In this document: positions 16,219-24,094 of the stretch, piece by piece
How positions within the stretch are numbered: position 1 is the first letter of the stretch
Layout: each line of letters starts with the position of its first letter
Assembly: GCA_016793095.1 (NCBI GenBank)
Contig: JAEUJQ010000032.1
Location: forward strand, 310,001 to 374,000
From: Myxococcaceae bacterium
GTDB lineage: Bacteria; Myxococcota; Myxococcia; Myxococcales; Myxococcaceae
Direction of reading: 5' to 3'
Length of the DNA stretch: 64,000 nucleotides
Program-made: the position numbers and the translations under genes
Notes under the pieces: model-generated
What the model saw: only the letters and a program-made list of their open reading frames with translations
Told to the model about the DNA's origin: nothing
Databases searched by the model: none

Positions 16219-17157
16219 CTACTGCTGCGTGGCCAGCGGCAGCTCAGGGGTGTTGCCCCACTCGCTCCAGCCGCCGACGTACAGCTTCGTGTTCGTGTGG
16301 CCGGCCTTCAGGAGCGCGAGGTACTGGAAGGAGCCGCGGCCGAGGCCGACGTGGCAGTAGGTGATGACGGGCTTGCCGGCGTCGTAACCATTCTTCTTCA
16401 GCTTCTCGAGCTGCTTCTGGACGTCCTTCGCGTCCTTGAGGGTCGGCTTGCCCGCCTCGGCGTCCTTGTTGCCGGCGTACTTGGTCCAGGGTGAGAAGAC
16501 CGCGCCAGGAATCGAGCCGCCGCGCGCGACGGTGATCTCCTTCCCCGGCGCCGTGAGCCCGCCCTGCAGCTCCTTGCCGGTGTACTCCTCGAGCTTGTGA
16601 CGGGAGTCGAGGATGAGGCCCTTCCCGGGCTCCTTCACCATCGCCTCGACATCAGCGCGCGTGGCGATCATTCCCCACTGCACCTCGCCCTTGAAGGCCT
16701 TCGCCGCGGGAGGCTTGCCCTTCCCCTCCTCGACCGCCCCACCCTTCGCCTTCCAGCCAGCGAGGCCTCCGTCGAGGATGCGGACGTTCTTGTGCCCGTA
16801 GAGCGAGAGGAAGAACCACACGCCGCTCGCGTTCACGCCCATGCCGGCGTCGTAGGCGATGACCTGGGTGTTCGCGTCGATGCCGAGGGTCTTGCCGATG
16901 AAGTCGAAGGCGGTCGCCTCGCACATCGGCAGGCCCTTGCACTTGCGCACGTCGTCGAGCAGCTGCAGGTCGTGCGCGAAGGCTTCGACGGCGCCCGGCA
17001 GGTGGCCCTTCTCGAAGTCCTTCTCGCTGTCGGCAGCGACGAAGCGCACGCCGTCTTTCCCGGCGAGCTTGAGGGCGTCGTCCGCGCTGATGAAGACGTC
17101 CTGTGCGAGCGCAGACGTCGACAGCGCAACGGCCAGCAACAACGTGATGCGGGTCAT
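16219..17157 (-). CDS. Exported two-domain thiosulfate sulfurtransferase (rhodanese)
   Basis: 312 residues with a signal peptide (MTRITLLLAVALSTSALAQ). An N-terminal inactive rhodanese domain (LPGAVEAFAHDLQ, ILDGGLAGWKAKGG) and a C-terminal domain with catalytic Cys268 in VITYCHVGLGRG are visible, the arrangement of TST/SseA enzymes. The CDC25-like region (LILDSRHKLEEYTG) opens the second domain. It should move sulfane sulfur from thiosulfate or a related donor to cyanide or a protein thiol in the periplasm. It is the first gene of the operon. Confidence 0.9.
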   Translation of the reverse strand: MTRITLLLAVALSTSALAQDVFISADDALKLAGKDGVRFVAADSEKDFEKGHLPGAVEAFAHDLQLLDDVRKCKGLPMCEATAFDFIGKTLGIDANTQVIAYDAGMGVNASGVWFFLSLYGHKNVRILDGGLAGWKAKGGAVEEGKGKPPAAKAFKGEVQWGMIATRADVEAMVKEPGKGLILDSRHKLEEYTGKELQGGLTAPGKEITVARGGSIPGAVFSPWTKYAGNKDAEAGKPTLKDAKDVQKQLEKLKKNGYDAGKPVITYCHVGLGRGSFQYLALLKAGHTNTKLYVGGWSEWGNTPELPLATQQ

Positions 17158-17404
17158 GGCTTCTCCTGAAGACCGCGTGGAACGGCGTGGGCTGAGAGCC
17201 GGTGCTGCTGAATTCGATTCAGCCGTCTCATCCCACTTGTGGTTCCAGGTGGTTGCAGCCGTGGTCATCACCAGGGCGGCTCGGCCAGCCGGCGAGGCGC
17301 TGCGCTTGAGCCAGCTCAGCCAGCCGCTCACCCGCGAAGGTTGTCGCCGCCACGCGCAAGGCCTTCCCGAAGCGGTCGCGCTCGGAGCACCAGCCGACCG
17401 AGGA

Positions 17405-17620
17405 CGCGCTCATCAACCACCGCTGCAGAGCTGCACGCCCGCGCCGGCGACGTCGCAGCTGATGTCGCCCTGGCGCCGCACGCACGTCGCCGTCCCTCCG
17501 GCTGTGGCGGGCCAGGGGCTGACGAGGAGCCGCCGCTGCTCCGACGTGTCGGGAGACCCTGGCTGCCGCAGCGATGGAAGCCGGGGTTGCACGTGAGGTC
17601 GCACGCCGCGCCACGCTGGT
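17405..17620 (-). pseudogene. Remnant of a Cys-rich repeat surface protein
   Basis: On the minus strand CDLTCNPGFHRCGSQ is followed, after a frame change, by PATAGGTATCV, GDISCDVAGAGVQLCSGG and a stop. These are the typical pieces of Cys-rich repeats in myxobacterial lipoproteins (GTATCV..., CDISC..., FHRCGSQC). At least one frameshift and loss of several Cys are needed to join them, and no start or signal is present. The rest of the 17158-17723 gap shows no gene; it should hold the promoter of the sulfur operon near 17160-17230. Confidence 0.5.
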
Positions 17621-17723
17621 CGCGACCGGGAGCGGCAGGCTGTCGAGGTTTCAGGCGTTCGGCGCGCCCGCGTCTCGAGGAGCCGCAGCGCACTGGGCAC
17701 GACAAGCCCGGCCTCCCGCGCCC

Positions 17724-19226
17724 TCACCGCCTCACGACGGCCGTCGCGCAGAGGTGCGCGAGGGCCATGATGCTCACCATCGGGTTCACACCGGTGTTGG
17801 TGGGGAACACGCTGGAGTCGGCGACGTAGAGGCGCTCGAGATCGTGATGCCGGAAGTCCGGCCGCACGACTGAAGTCGAGGGGTCGCTCCCCAGCCGCGC
17901 GGTGCCGAAGAGGTGCGTCATCGACATCGAGTACGCACGCACGTCGTCAGGCGCGGTGCTCCGCAGCCCGTGGGCCTGCTCCATGGAGGTGAGCTCGGCT
18001 GGCAGGCCGGCGACGGAAGGAGCAACTGCCACTGCGCCCGCCGCGAAGAAGAGCTCGGACAGCACCTGCACCCCACGCCGCACGAGCTTCACGTCGTCGC
18101 CGCCCAGGGCGTACCGCACGACCGGCACGCCGCCGACGCTGCGCACGGTCCCCTTCGCCTTCGCACGAATCGCCGCGCCCCACGCCGCGTGGTGGTCGAG
18201 CTGCTCGAGCGCGTGCGCGAACGACCGGCCGGCTCCCGGCAGCCGGCTCGCGAGGATGGAGAGGTCGAACCCGAGCGCCTCGACCTTGATGCCCTCGTGG
18301 CGCAGGCCGATGACCTCGTGCCCCTGGGTCGCGCCCAGGTGGTTGTTGACCGCCTCCGCGAAGCGGCCTGTCACCGAGACGCCCGGGTGCGCCATCAGGT
18401 TGTCTCCCACAGGACCGCGGTCGAGGCCGCTCGCGCGCAAGAGGAGCGGCGTCTGAATCGCGCTCGCCGCGAGCACGACCGCCTCGCGCGCCACCACGTT
18501 GACCGGCGCGCCGCGCGTCGAGACGCCCTCGACGCCGACCGCCCTGCCGGCCTCCGTCACGACCCGCTGAACGCGAACGCCAGACACCACCTTCGCGCCG
18601 GCCTGAACCGCGTCGGCGAGGAACGTGCGATCGACGCTCGCCTTGCCCCCTGTGGGGCAGCCTTGCAGACAGCGGCCCGAGCCCTGGCAGCCGGGCGCGT
18701 TGCGGCGGATCGGCCGATGCTCGAGCCCCAGCACCCGTGCGCCGTCGCCGAGGAGCAGGTTCTTCCTGCCCGCCACGCGGGGATCCGTGGGCGCGACGCC
18801 GAGGCGTTCGTCCACCATGGCCTCCGCGGCGTCGATGGCCTCGTACGGGAGCGCGTCGGCGAGCGCCGCGTCGTCGCGCACCCACGCCTCGTGCACGTCT
18901 CGCGGCAGCCGCCAGCAGATGGCGCCGTTCACCACCGAGGTGCCACCGACCACGCGTCCCTGGAGGTACGGGATGAGGGCCGGTCCCAGCGCAATGGACA
19001 TGCCGAGGTCGCGGTACCAGCGCGCCATGGCTTCGAGCGCGCTCTCGGGGAAGTCGGCAGGCGTGGCCTCATGGCCCTCCTCGAGCACCACGACCTGCAG
19101 CCCGGCGCGGGCCAGGGTGCGCGCGGCGGTCGCTCCGGCGGGTCCGCTGCCGACGATGACGACGTCGGTGGCGAGGGTGAGCCGCGCGTGGATGTTCCTG
19201 CCGTCGAGCTCGACGAGGGTCGTCAT
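17724..19226 (-). CDS. GMC-family FAD-dependent oxidoreductase
   Basis: 500 residues. An FAD-binding motif (VVIVGSGPAGATAARTLARAG, residues about 22-40) opens the protein, with LQGRVVGGTSVVNGAICW as the GMC signature. A C-terminal domain ends with LYVADSSVFPTNTGVNPMVSI, where the second His of some GMC enzymes is replaced by Asn. A Cys-rich insert (GCQGSGRCLQGCPTGGKAS) resembles long-chain alcohol oxidases and related sterol/alcohol enzymes. Probably oxidises a hydrophobic alcohol. ATG overlaps the stop of the upstream 350-aa gene, in an operon headed by a GntR regulator. Confidence 0.88.
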   Translation of the reverse strand: MTTLVELDGRNIHARLTLATDVVIVGSGPAGATAARTLARAGLQVVVLEEGHEATPADFPESALEAMARWYRDLGMSIALGPALIPYLQGRVVGGTSVVNGAICWRLPRDVHEAWVRDDAALADALPYEAIDAAEAMVDERLGVAPTDPRVAGRKNLLLGDGARVLGLEHRPIRRNAPGCQGSGRCLQGCPTGGKASVDRTFLADAVQAGAKVVSGVRVQRVVTEAGRAVGVEGVSTRGAPVNVVAREAVVLAASAIQTPLLLRASGLDRGPVGDNLMAHPGVSVTGRFAEAVNNHLGATQGHEVIGLRHEGIKVEALGFDLSILASRLPGAGRSFAHALEQLDHHAAWGAAIRAKAKGTVRSVGGVPVVRYALGGDDVKLVRRGVQVLSELFFAAGAVAVAPSVAGLPAELTSMEQAHGLRSTAPDDVRAYSMSMTHLFGTARLGSDPSTSVVRPDFRHHDLERLYVADSSVFPTNTGVNPMVSIMALAHLCATAVVRR

Positions 19227-20275
19227 GGAGCACCTCCCGGGGAATGAAGGCGAGCGGTCGCAGGCGAGGCTGCTGCAGAGGTCGCGGCTGTTGGAGTGGC
19301 GGGCGGGGCCGCGGCGCGGACACCCTGCGTCGACTCGACCGCTCCGTTCCCGCGGCCGTCATCAGGCGATGCGGGCGCCGCGGCAGTCCCAGCCCTCACG
19401 AGCCCCGCGCGAACCCCCTCGCTCTCGAGCAACGCGAAGCACGCGAGCACCTTGAGCGTCGATACGAGCTGCTTCACCGTGAGGCTCGGGTGCGCGGCCA
19501 TCGCCTCGGCGCAGGTGACCCGGCTCTGCGCATCGAGCGCGAAGAAGGGCCGGCCGAAGCCCATGCTGAGCGGCAACATCGTGAGGGCGTGCACCGCCAC
19601 CCGCAGGCCCGGCTTCACCAGCGCGGGGGCATGCGCGGCGATGAGCTGCCAGAAGCGCTCGTGCTTCGGCAACGGTGTTCCCAGCAGGCCCTCGAAGAGT
19701 GCGTCAGCCCAGCGCCGCTCGAACTCCCGCAGCGCGGGCGCCGGCTCGAACAGCGGCGGCACGTACGAGATCGGCTGGTCGCGATGCAGCGCGAACCAGG
19801 TCGGCGTCGGCACCCGGCGCGCCCCAAGCACCGCGTAGCTCACGCCCAGGAGCAGCTCGCCGCCCTCGTCGACGGCGACCAGCGGGTCCTTCACGAAGCG
19901 CATCGTGTCGAGCGCTCCGGCAAACGGGGCGTAGTCGATGACCAGGCCGCGCTCGAAGCCGGGCTGACCGCAGGGCAGCACCTCGTAGGGCCACACGCAC
20001 CGGGGAACCCCACCGTCCAGCAGCGGCCGGCTCGGGCCGTCGAGCCCGGTCTGCTCGAGGCGCACGTTCCACCCGACGAGGCGGCCGTCGGCGAGGCGAT
20101 GGAACGTCTTCTGAAACGTCGTCCAGGTGAGCCGCTGGACCAGGCGCGGCGTGGCGAGCACCGTCCCACGGAAGGCCCAGCCCTCGAGGCTCGACGGGTC
20201 GATCGGGTGGCCGTCCGCGAGCAACCGCTCGAGCTCGCGCGCCGGCAGGGTTCGCAGTTCGTGCAACGTCGTCAT
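19223..20275 (-). CDS. Hypothetical partner of GMC oxidoreductase
   Basis: 350 residues, coupled by ATGA overlaps to the GntR gene before it and the GMC gene after it. The first 230 residues look like a soluble beta/alpha domain (WNVRLEQTGLDGP, LVIDYAPFAGALDTMRFVKDP). A helical segment (LTVKQLVSTLKVLACFALLES) recalls the helical N-terminal extension of alcohol-oxidase-type GMC proteins. The last 60 residues are Ala/Pro/Thr-rich and low in complexity. No signal peptide. Function unknown; the conserved pairing suggests a substrate-processing or accessory role. Confidence 0.7.
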   Translation of the reverse strand: MTTLHELRTLPARELERLLADGHPIDPSSLEGWAFRGTVLATPRLVQRLTWTTFQKTFHRLADGRLVGWNVRLEQTGLDGPSRPLLDGGVPRCVWPYEVLPCGQPGFERGLVIDYAPFAGALDTMRFVKDPLVAVDEGGELLLGVSYAVLGARRVPTPTWFALHRDQPISYVPPLFEPAPALREFERRWADALFEGLLGTPLPKHERFWQLIAAHAPALVKPGLRVAVHALTMLPLSMGFGRPFFALDAQSRVTCAEAMAAHPSLTVKQLVSTLKVLACFALLESEGVRAGLVRAGTAAAPASPDDGRGNGAVESTQGVRAAAPPATPTAATSAAASPATARLHSPGGAP

Positions 20276-21006
20276 CGCTGACTCCTCTTCTGGGCGCGCC
20301 GCCTGCGCGCGATCGCCTCGAGCACTTCGTCGTCTGCTGCCTCGAGCCCCTTGCGAAGCACGACCCGCGCCACCTCTGGGTCCTTCGCCTCGATGAGGCT
20401 GACCGTCGCCGTGTAGCCGGCGAGCGACCGCTCCCGATCCTCGACGAGGGCCTCCGAGAACGCCGGGTGCGCCGCCGAGATGGGCTCGAGCGTGTTGAAG
20501 AGCAGCATGGTGGCGAACGACTGTGAGGCGCGGAGCACCACCCGGGCGAACTGCACGTCGCGCTCGACGTAGCGTCTCATGTCACGCTCGTCGGCCTGCA
20601 GCGCCGCCAGCTGCTTGAGCTCGGCGAGGTCGCCAGGCGTCGCGCGCTCGCAGGCCAGCGCCACCGCCTCGACCGCCACCGCCCGCCGCAGCTCGAGGAA
20701 GGACCGCAGCACGTCGGTGCGCTCGGCAATGTCGAGGTGCGCCAGCACCCCCAGCCCGCCGTGCTGCATCACGTCCAGCACCCGCACGCCGTCGCCCTGC
20801 CGCGCGCGCACGAGCCCTTCGGCCTCCAGCCTCGCGAGCGCCGCCCGCAACGTGAGCCGGCTCACCCCCAACGACGAGGCGAGCTGTCGCTCGGGCGGCA
20901 GGTAGTCACCCGCCGGGTATTGGCCGTCGAGCACGGCGCGGCGAAGGCGCTCGAGCACCGCGTCGACGGGGCGGGGCACACGGGGAAGCGGGCTCAGGAG
21001 CGGCAT
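20272..21006 (-). CDS. GntR-family regulator, FadR/FCD subfamily
   Basis: 244 residues from ATG 21006; a GTG 12 nt upstream (21018) is in frame but lies inside the operator. Residues about 10-80 are a winged helix (AVLDGQYPAGDYLPPERQLA, GVSRLTLRAALARLEAEGLV). The C-terminal FCD ligand-binding domain is all-helical, with the usual metal-binding region near DVQFARVVLRAS. It is the first gene of the GMC operon. A palindrome at its start codon suggests autorepression relieved by a small acid or alcohol ligand. Confidence 0.88.
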   Translation of the reverse strand: MPLLSPLPRVPRPVDAVLERLRRAVLDGQYPAGDYLPPERQLASSLGVSRLTLRAALARLEAEGLVRARQGDGVRVLDVMQHGGLGVLAHLDIAERTDVLRSFLELRRAVAVEAVALACERATPGDLAELKQLAALQADERDMRRYVERDVQFARVVLRASQSFATMLLFNTLEPISAAHPAFSEALVEDRERSLAGYTATVSLIEAKDPEVARVVLRKGLEAADDEVLEAIARRRRAQKRSQR

Positions 21007-21026
21007 TGGTTTAACCACTAAACCAA
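21006..21026. promoter_or_regulatory. Palindromic operator at the GntR start codon
   Basis: Arms ttggttta and taaaccaa flank accac, a perfect 8-bp inverted repeat. Inside it tggtttaacca (21007-21017) is itself palindromic and fits the TGGTnnnACCA pattern of FadR-type GntR sites. It abuts or overlaps the initiation codon of the regulator, a good place for autorepression. Confidence 0.75.
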
Positions 21027-21093
21027 TCGCGCCGGGTACGCAAGGGCCCCTGGCGCGCGGCGCCGGCAGGGCAGCTGCGGAGGTCTTGAAGGG

Positions 21094-21648
21094 CTACTTC
21101 TTCTTCGGCGGCGGCGCGGGCGCCTTGCCGGGCTTCACCGTCACCGAGCAGTGATGGAAGGTGCCGTCGATGATGACGGCCACGAAGCGCAGCGACGGGT
21201 GCCAGAAGGCCTTCTGCAGCTTCGACGACTCCCTCATGCCGGACGCGTAGCAGCTCTGCGTCTTGCCTCCGCCCTCGACGACGAAGCCAGGTGACTCACC
21301 ATCGGTGACGAGCTCTGCGCCGATGGCCAGGCCCTGCGCCGAGGTGCCGGCCGTGCCGGTGCTGACGAGCTTCTGCCACTGGTACGGCGCCTTGTTCTGG
21401 TCGAGGAAGCGCACGCACTCGAGCCCCGCCTCGGTCATCTTGTCCTGGTCGTTGAGCAGCGCGGGCCACTTCGGAGCGGCCTCCGTCGTCTGGCAGAAGT
21501 ACAGCTCGGTGATCTCGTTGCGGCCCGGCCGCGAGAACGCCAGCCAGGTGCCGTCTTTGGACCAGCCGTGGAACGCGTCGCTCTGGGCAAGCGCCGGGGC
21601 GGCGGAGAGCAGAGACAGCACGAGGACTGCAGGGCGGGCGAGCTTCAT
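21094..21648 (-). CDS. Exported hypothetical protein
   Basis: 184 residues with a signal peptide (MKLARPAVLVLSLLSAAPALAQ). Mature protein contains HGWSKDGTWLAFSRPG, a beta-propeller-like strand pair, four Cys (FCQTT, LECVRF, SCYASG, HHCSVT) that could form two disulfides, and a Pro/Lys tail. No family recognised. ATG overlaps the upstream lipoprotein stop (ATGA). Confidence 0.75.
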   Translation of the reverse strand: MKLARPAVLVLSLLSAAPALAQSDAFHGWSKDGTWLAFSRPGRNEITELYFCQTTEAAPKWPALLNDQDKMTEAGLECVRFLDQNKAPYQWQKLVSTGTAGTSAQGLAIGAELVTDGESPGFVVEGGGKTQSCYASGMRESSKLQKAFWHPSLRFVAVIIDGTFHHCSVTVKPGKAPAPPPKKK

Positions 21649-22073
21649 GGCGTAGTTCCAGTGGCGCCGGGGGAAGGCTGATCGGCTGGGACAGGCGGCG
21701 ACTCCGGCGCGGGAGGAATCGGGGCCGGCGGCAGAGGCGGTGGGAGGGGCGGCGGCGCGAGCGCGAGGACGTACGACGAGTGACCCGGCGGCAGCTGCAG
21801 CACCAGCACGGGGTTCTCGTCGAGGTACTTCTTCTCGACCGGGAGCTTCAGCACGCCATCGGGACCGCTGGTGAGCACCAACCGGTTCTTCCACTCGCTC
21901 AGCTCCACCTTCGTGTTCGCCAGGGGCTGTCCTGTGGAGCTCGTCACCATCAACTGCACTTCCTTCCCCTCGGTCGTGGGGGTCACGAAGTCGCGATACC
22001 GGGGACGCAGTGCACACGCCTGACCGACGAGGAGGACGAGGAACGCAACGGTGACGTGTCGAGCGACTGGCAT
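21645..22073 (-). CDS. Small lipoprotein with carboxypeptidase-regulatory-like fold and Pro-rich tail
   Basis: 142 residues. Lipobox VGQAC follows a hydrophobic signal, so it is probably lipidated at Cys20. The core (VQLMVTSSTGQPLANTKVEL, SGPDGVLKLPVEKKY) reads like a short Ig/CarboxypepD-regulatory strand domain. The last 40 residues are a Pro-rich stretch (APPPLPPPLPPAPIPP) that may span the cell wall or be disordered. It is coupled to the downstream exported protein; function unknown. Confidence 0.72.
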   Translation of the reverse strand: MPVARHVTVAFLVLLVGQACALRPRYRDFVTPTTEGKEVQLMVTSSTGQPLANTKVELSEWKNRLVLTSGPDGVLKLPVEKKYLDENPVLVLQLPPGHSSYVLALAPPPLPPPLPPAPIPPAPESPPVPADQPSPGATGTTP

Positions 22074-22159
22074 GGACTGCTCTTCTAACGGCCCTTGTCG
22101 AAAAGGTCAGCGATCAACAGACGCGGAGGCCAGAGCGAGCTTCACGGGCCTTCTTCCGC

Positions 22160-24094
22160 TCAGACGGCGTGAACCATCGGCAAGGTGATCGCGAACGTCG
22201 AGCCAGCGCCGGGCGTGCTGTCCACCGTGATCCGCCCGCCATGGTTCTCGACGATGCCCTGCACGATGGAGAGCCCCAGCCCGGTGCCCTTTCCATCGGG
22301 CTTGGTGGTGAAGAACGGTTCGAAGATCCGCTGCTTCACGTCGTCGGGAATGCCCGCGCCAGAATCGCGCAGCTCGATGACGGCCTGCCCGTCGTGCGCC
22401 CTGGTCGTCACGGAGATGCGGCCCCCTGGCGGCGTCGCATGGCACGCGTTGGTGATGAGGTTGACGAACACCTGCACCAGGTTCTGCCGTACGGCGAGGA
22501 AGCGCGGCACCTCACCAAAGGCGCGCTCGAGCGTGATGCCGTGCTTGTGCAGCACGTGTTCACAGAACCCGATGGCGCGCTCGATGGTGGCGTTGAGGTC
22601 GACCTCCTCGGGCGTGTCCTGCGCGGGGCGGGCGTAGCTGACGAGGTCTCGGGTGAAGCGCAGCACGCGGTCGGTGTTCTCGACGATCTTCCGATACTTC
22701 GAGACGTCGTTCGGGTCGGCGGTGAGAGACGTCGAGGCGCGGCTCAACAGAGCGTCGGCGTAGGTGGCGACGGCCGTCATCGGGTTGTTGATCTCGTGCA
22801 CGACCGAGGCGGCGAGCTGGCCGAGCGAGGCCAGCTTCTCGGCCTGCACCACCCGCCGCTCGAGATCCCGCATGCGCGACAGGTCCTGGCCGATGGCGAT
22901 GACCCCTTCGATGTCACCCGACTGGCTCACCACGGCGCTCGACGCCATCGTCACCCGGGCCTCACGCCCGTCTTTGGTGAGCAGCACGGTCTCGAAGGCG
23001 GCCTGCGCCTGGCCGACCAGCGCGTCGCTGAGGACCCGCATCAGCATGAGGCGCATCGAGGGCGCGACCAGCTCGTTCAGGTCGCGCCCCAGCACCTCGG
23101 CCTTGGTCCACCCGGCCAGGCGGGTCAAGGCGCGGTTGAACACGACCACCTTGCCCTCGCGGTTCGTCACCACGATGAGCGCGTTGGCGTTCTCGAGCAG
23201 CTCCTCGAGGTACTTGCGAACGAAGGTCAGCTCGTCGATGAGCTTGGCGTTCCGCACGGCCACGGCGACCTGGTTGGCGAGCTGAATGAGAATGCGCTCG
23301 TCGGCCACGACGTCGGCGGTGAGCCCGGCCGGGTACTCGACGTTGATGGCGCCCACCAGCTGTCCCGAGGCGACGAGCGGCGCCGCGATGCCGCGCACGC
23401 TGCCCAGGAAGACCAGCGGCAGCTCTCCGGTCGACACCACGACCTTGTCCTGCGGCAGGTGGCCGGTCTCGAGGTTCGTCTTCTCGACCATCGAGCGTCG
23501 CAGGTGGAACACGTCGCGCGGCCCGTCGCGCAGCCTGCCCTCGGCGTAGAGCGAGGTGAGCGCGCAGGTCCGGGGGTCGACGATGCGCACGACGAAGGTG
23601 CGACCGGGGAAGAGCCCCTTCACCCCACGGGCGACCGTCGCCACCAGCTCTTCTTCGCCCGTCGAGCCGGCGACGTTGCGGCCGATCTCGAGCAGCTGCG
23701 ACTCCACCCGGGCCTGCTCGATCAACGCGCGCCCTGCCGCGGCGAGCGAGTCGAGCATGGGCGAGAGGCGACGTGCGACGACCGCCACGGTCTGCCCTCT
23801 GCGGCTCACCGTCAACGTGACCTGCTGGCCGCTCTTGAGCGTCACCTCCAGGTCCACCGGGCGCTCCTCTTCCGGCGCAGAGATGGAGGACGCGCCCAGG
23901 CACTCGGCGAGCGCTCGCCCGACCAGGTCCTTCCGACCAGCCAGCACCTCGAAGGGAGAGTTCGCGGTGAGCACGGTGAGCGAGAGGTCGCAGAGCGCGG
24001 CCGGGGCGTCGACCATGTCGAAGAACGCCTGGAAGGCGTCGGCCGCAGGGCCGGAGCTCTCGAACGGCTTGAGCTGAGGCCTCTCACTCTTCAT
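22160..24094 (-). CDS. Hybrid-free sensor histidine kinase (PAS-GAF-PAS-HisKA-HATPase)
   Basis: 644 residues, no membrane segment. An N-terminal PAS-like domain (residues 20-120), a GAF domain (about 135-295; GLFPGRTFVVRIVD, VGAINVEYP) and a PAS domain (about 305-420; NREGKVVVFNRALTRLAGW) precede HisKA with phospho-acceptor His in VVHEINNPM and a complete ATPase domain (NLITNACHATPPGG, DSGAGIPDD, GTGLGLSIVQ). Its gene overlaps the neighbouring HisKA-only protein gene by 11 bp, suggesting the two proteins work together. No response regulator lies next to it. Confidence 0.92.
   Translation of the reverse strand: MKSERPQLKPFESSGPAADAFQAFFDMVDAPAALCDLSLTVLTANSPFEVLAGRKDLVGRALAECLGASSISAPEEERPVDLEVTLKSGQQVTLTVSRRGQTVAVVARRLSPMLDSLAAAGRALIEQARVESQLLEIGRNVAGSTGEEELVATVARGVKGLFPGRTFVVRIVDPRTCALTSLYAEGRLRDGPRDVFHLRRSMVEKTNLETGHLPQDKVVVSTGELPLVFLGSVRGIAAPLVASGQLVGAINVEYPAGLTADVVADERILIQLANQVAVAVRNAKLIDELTFVRKYLEELLENANALIVVTNREGKVVVFNRALTRLAGWTKAEVLGRDLNELVAPSMRLMLMRVLSDALVGQAQAAFETVLLTKDGREARVTMASSAVVSQSGDIEGVIAIGQDLSRMRDLERRVVQAEKLASLGQLAASVVHEINNPMTAVATYADALLSRASTSLTADPNDVSKYRKIVENTDRVLRFTRDLVSYARPAQDTPEEVDLNATIERAIGFCEHVLHKHGITLERAFGEVPRFLAVRQNLVQVFVNLITNACHATPPGGRISVTTRAHDGQAVIELRDSGAGIPDDVKQRIFEPFFTTKPDGKGTGLGLSIVQGIVENHGGRITVDSTPGAGSTFAITLPMVHAV

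Noticed and set aside
24084-24094. A frameshift merging the two sensor kinases into one protein
   Set aside because: The downstream frame opens with its own PAS-like domain and has its own HisKA, so two separate proteins fit better than one broken gene.
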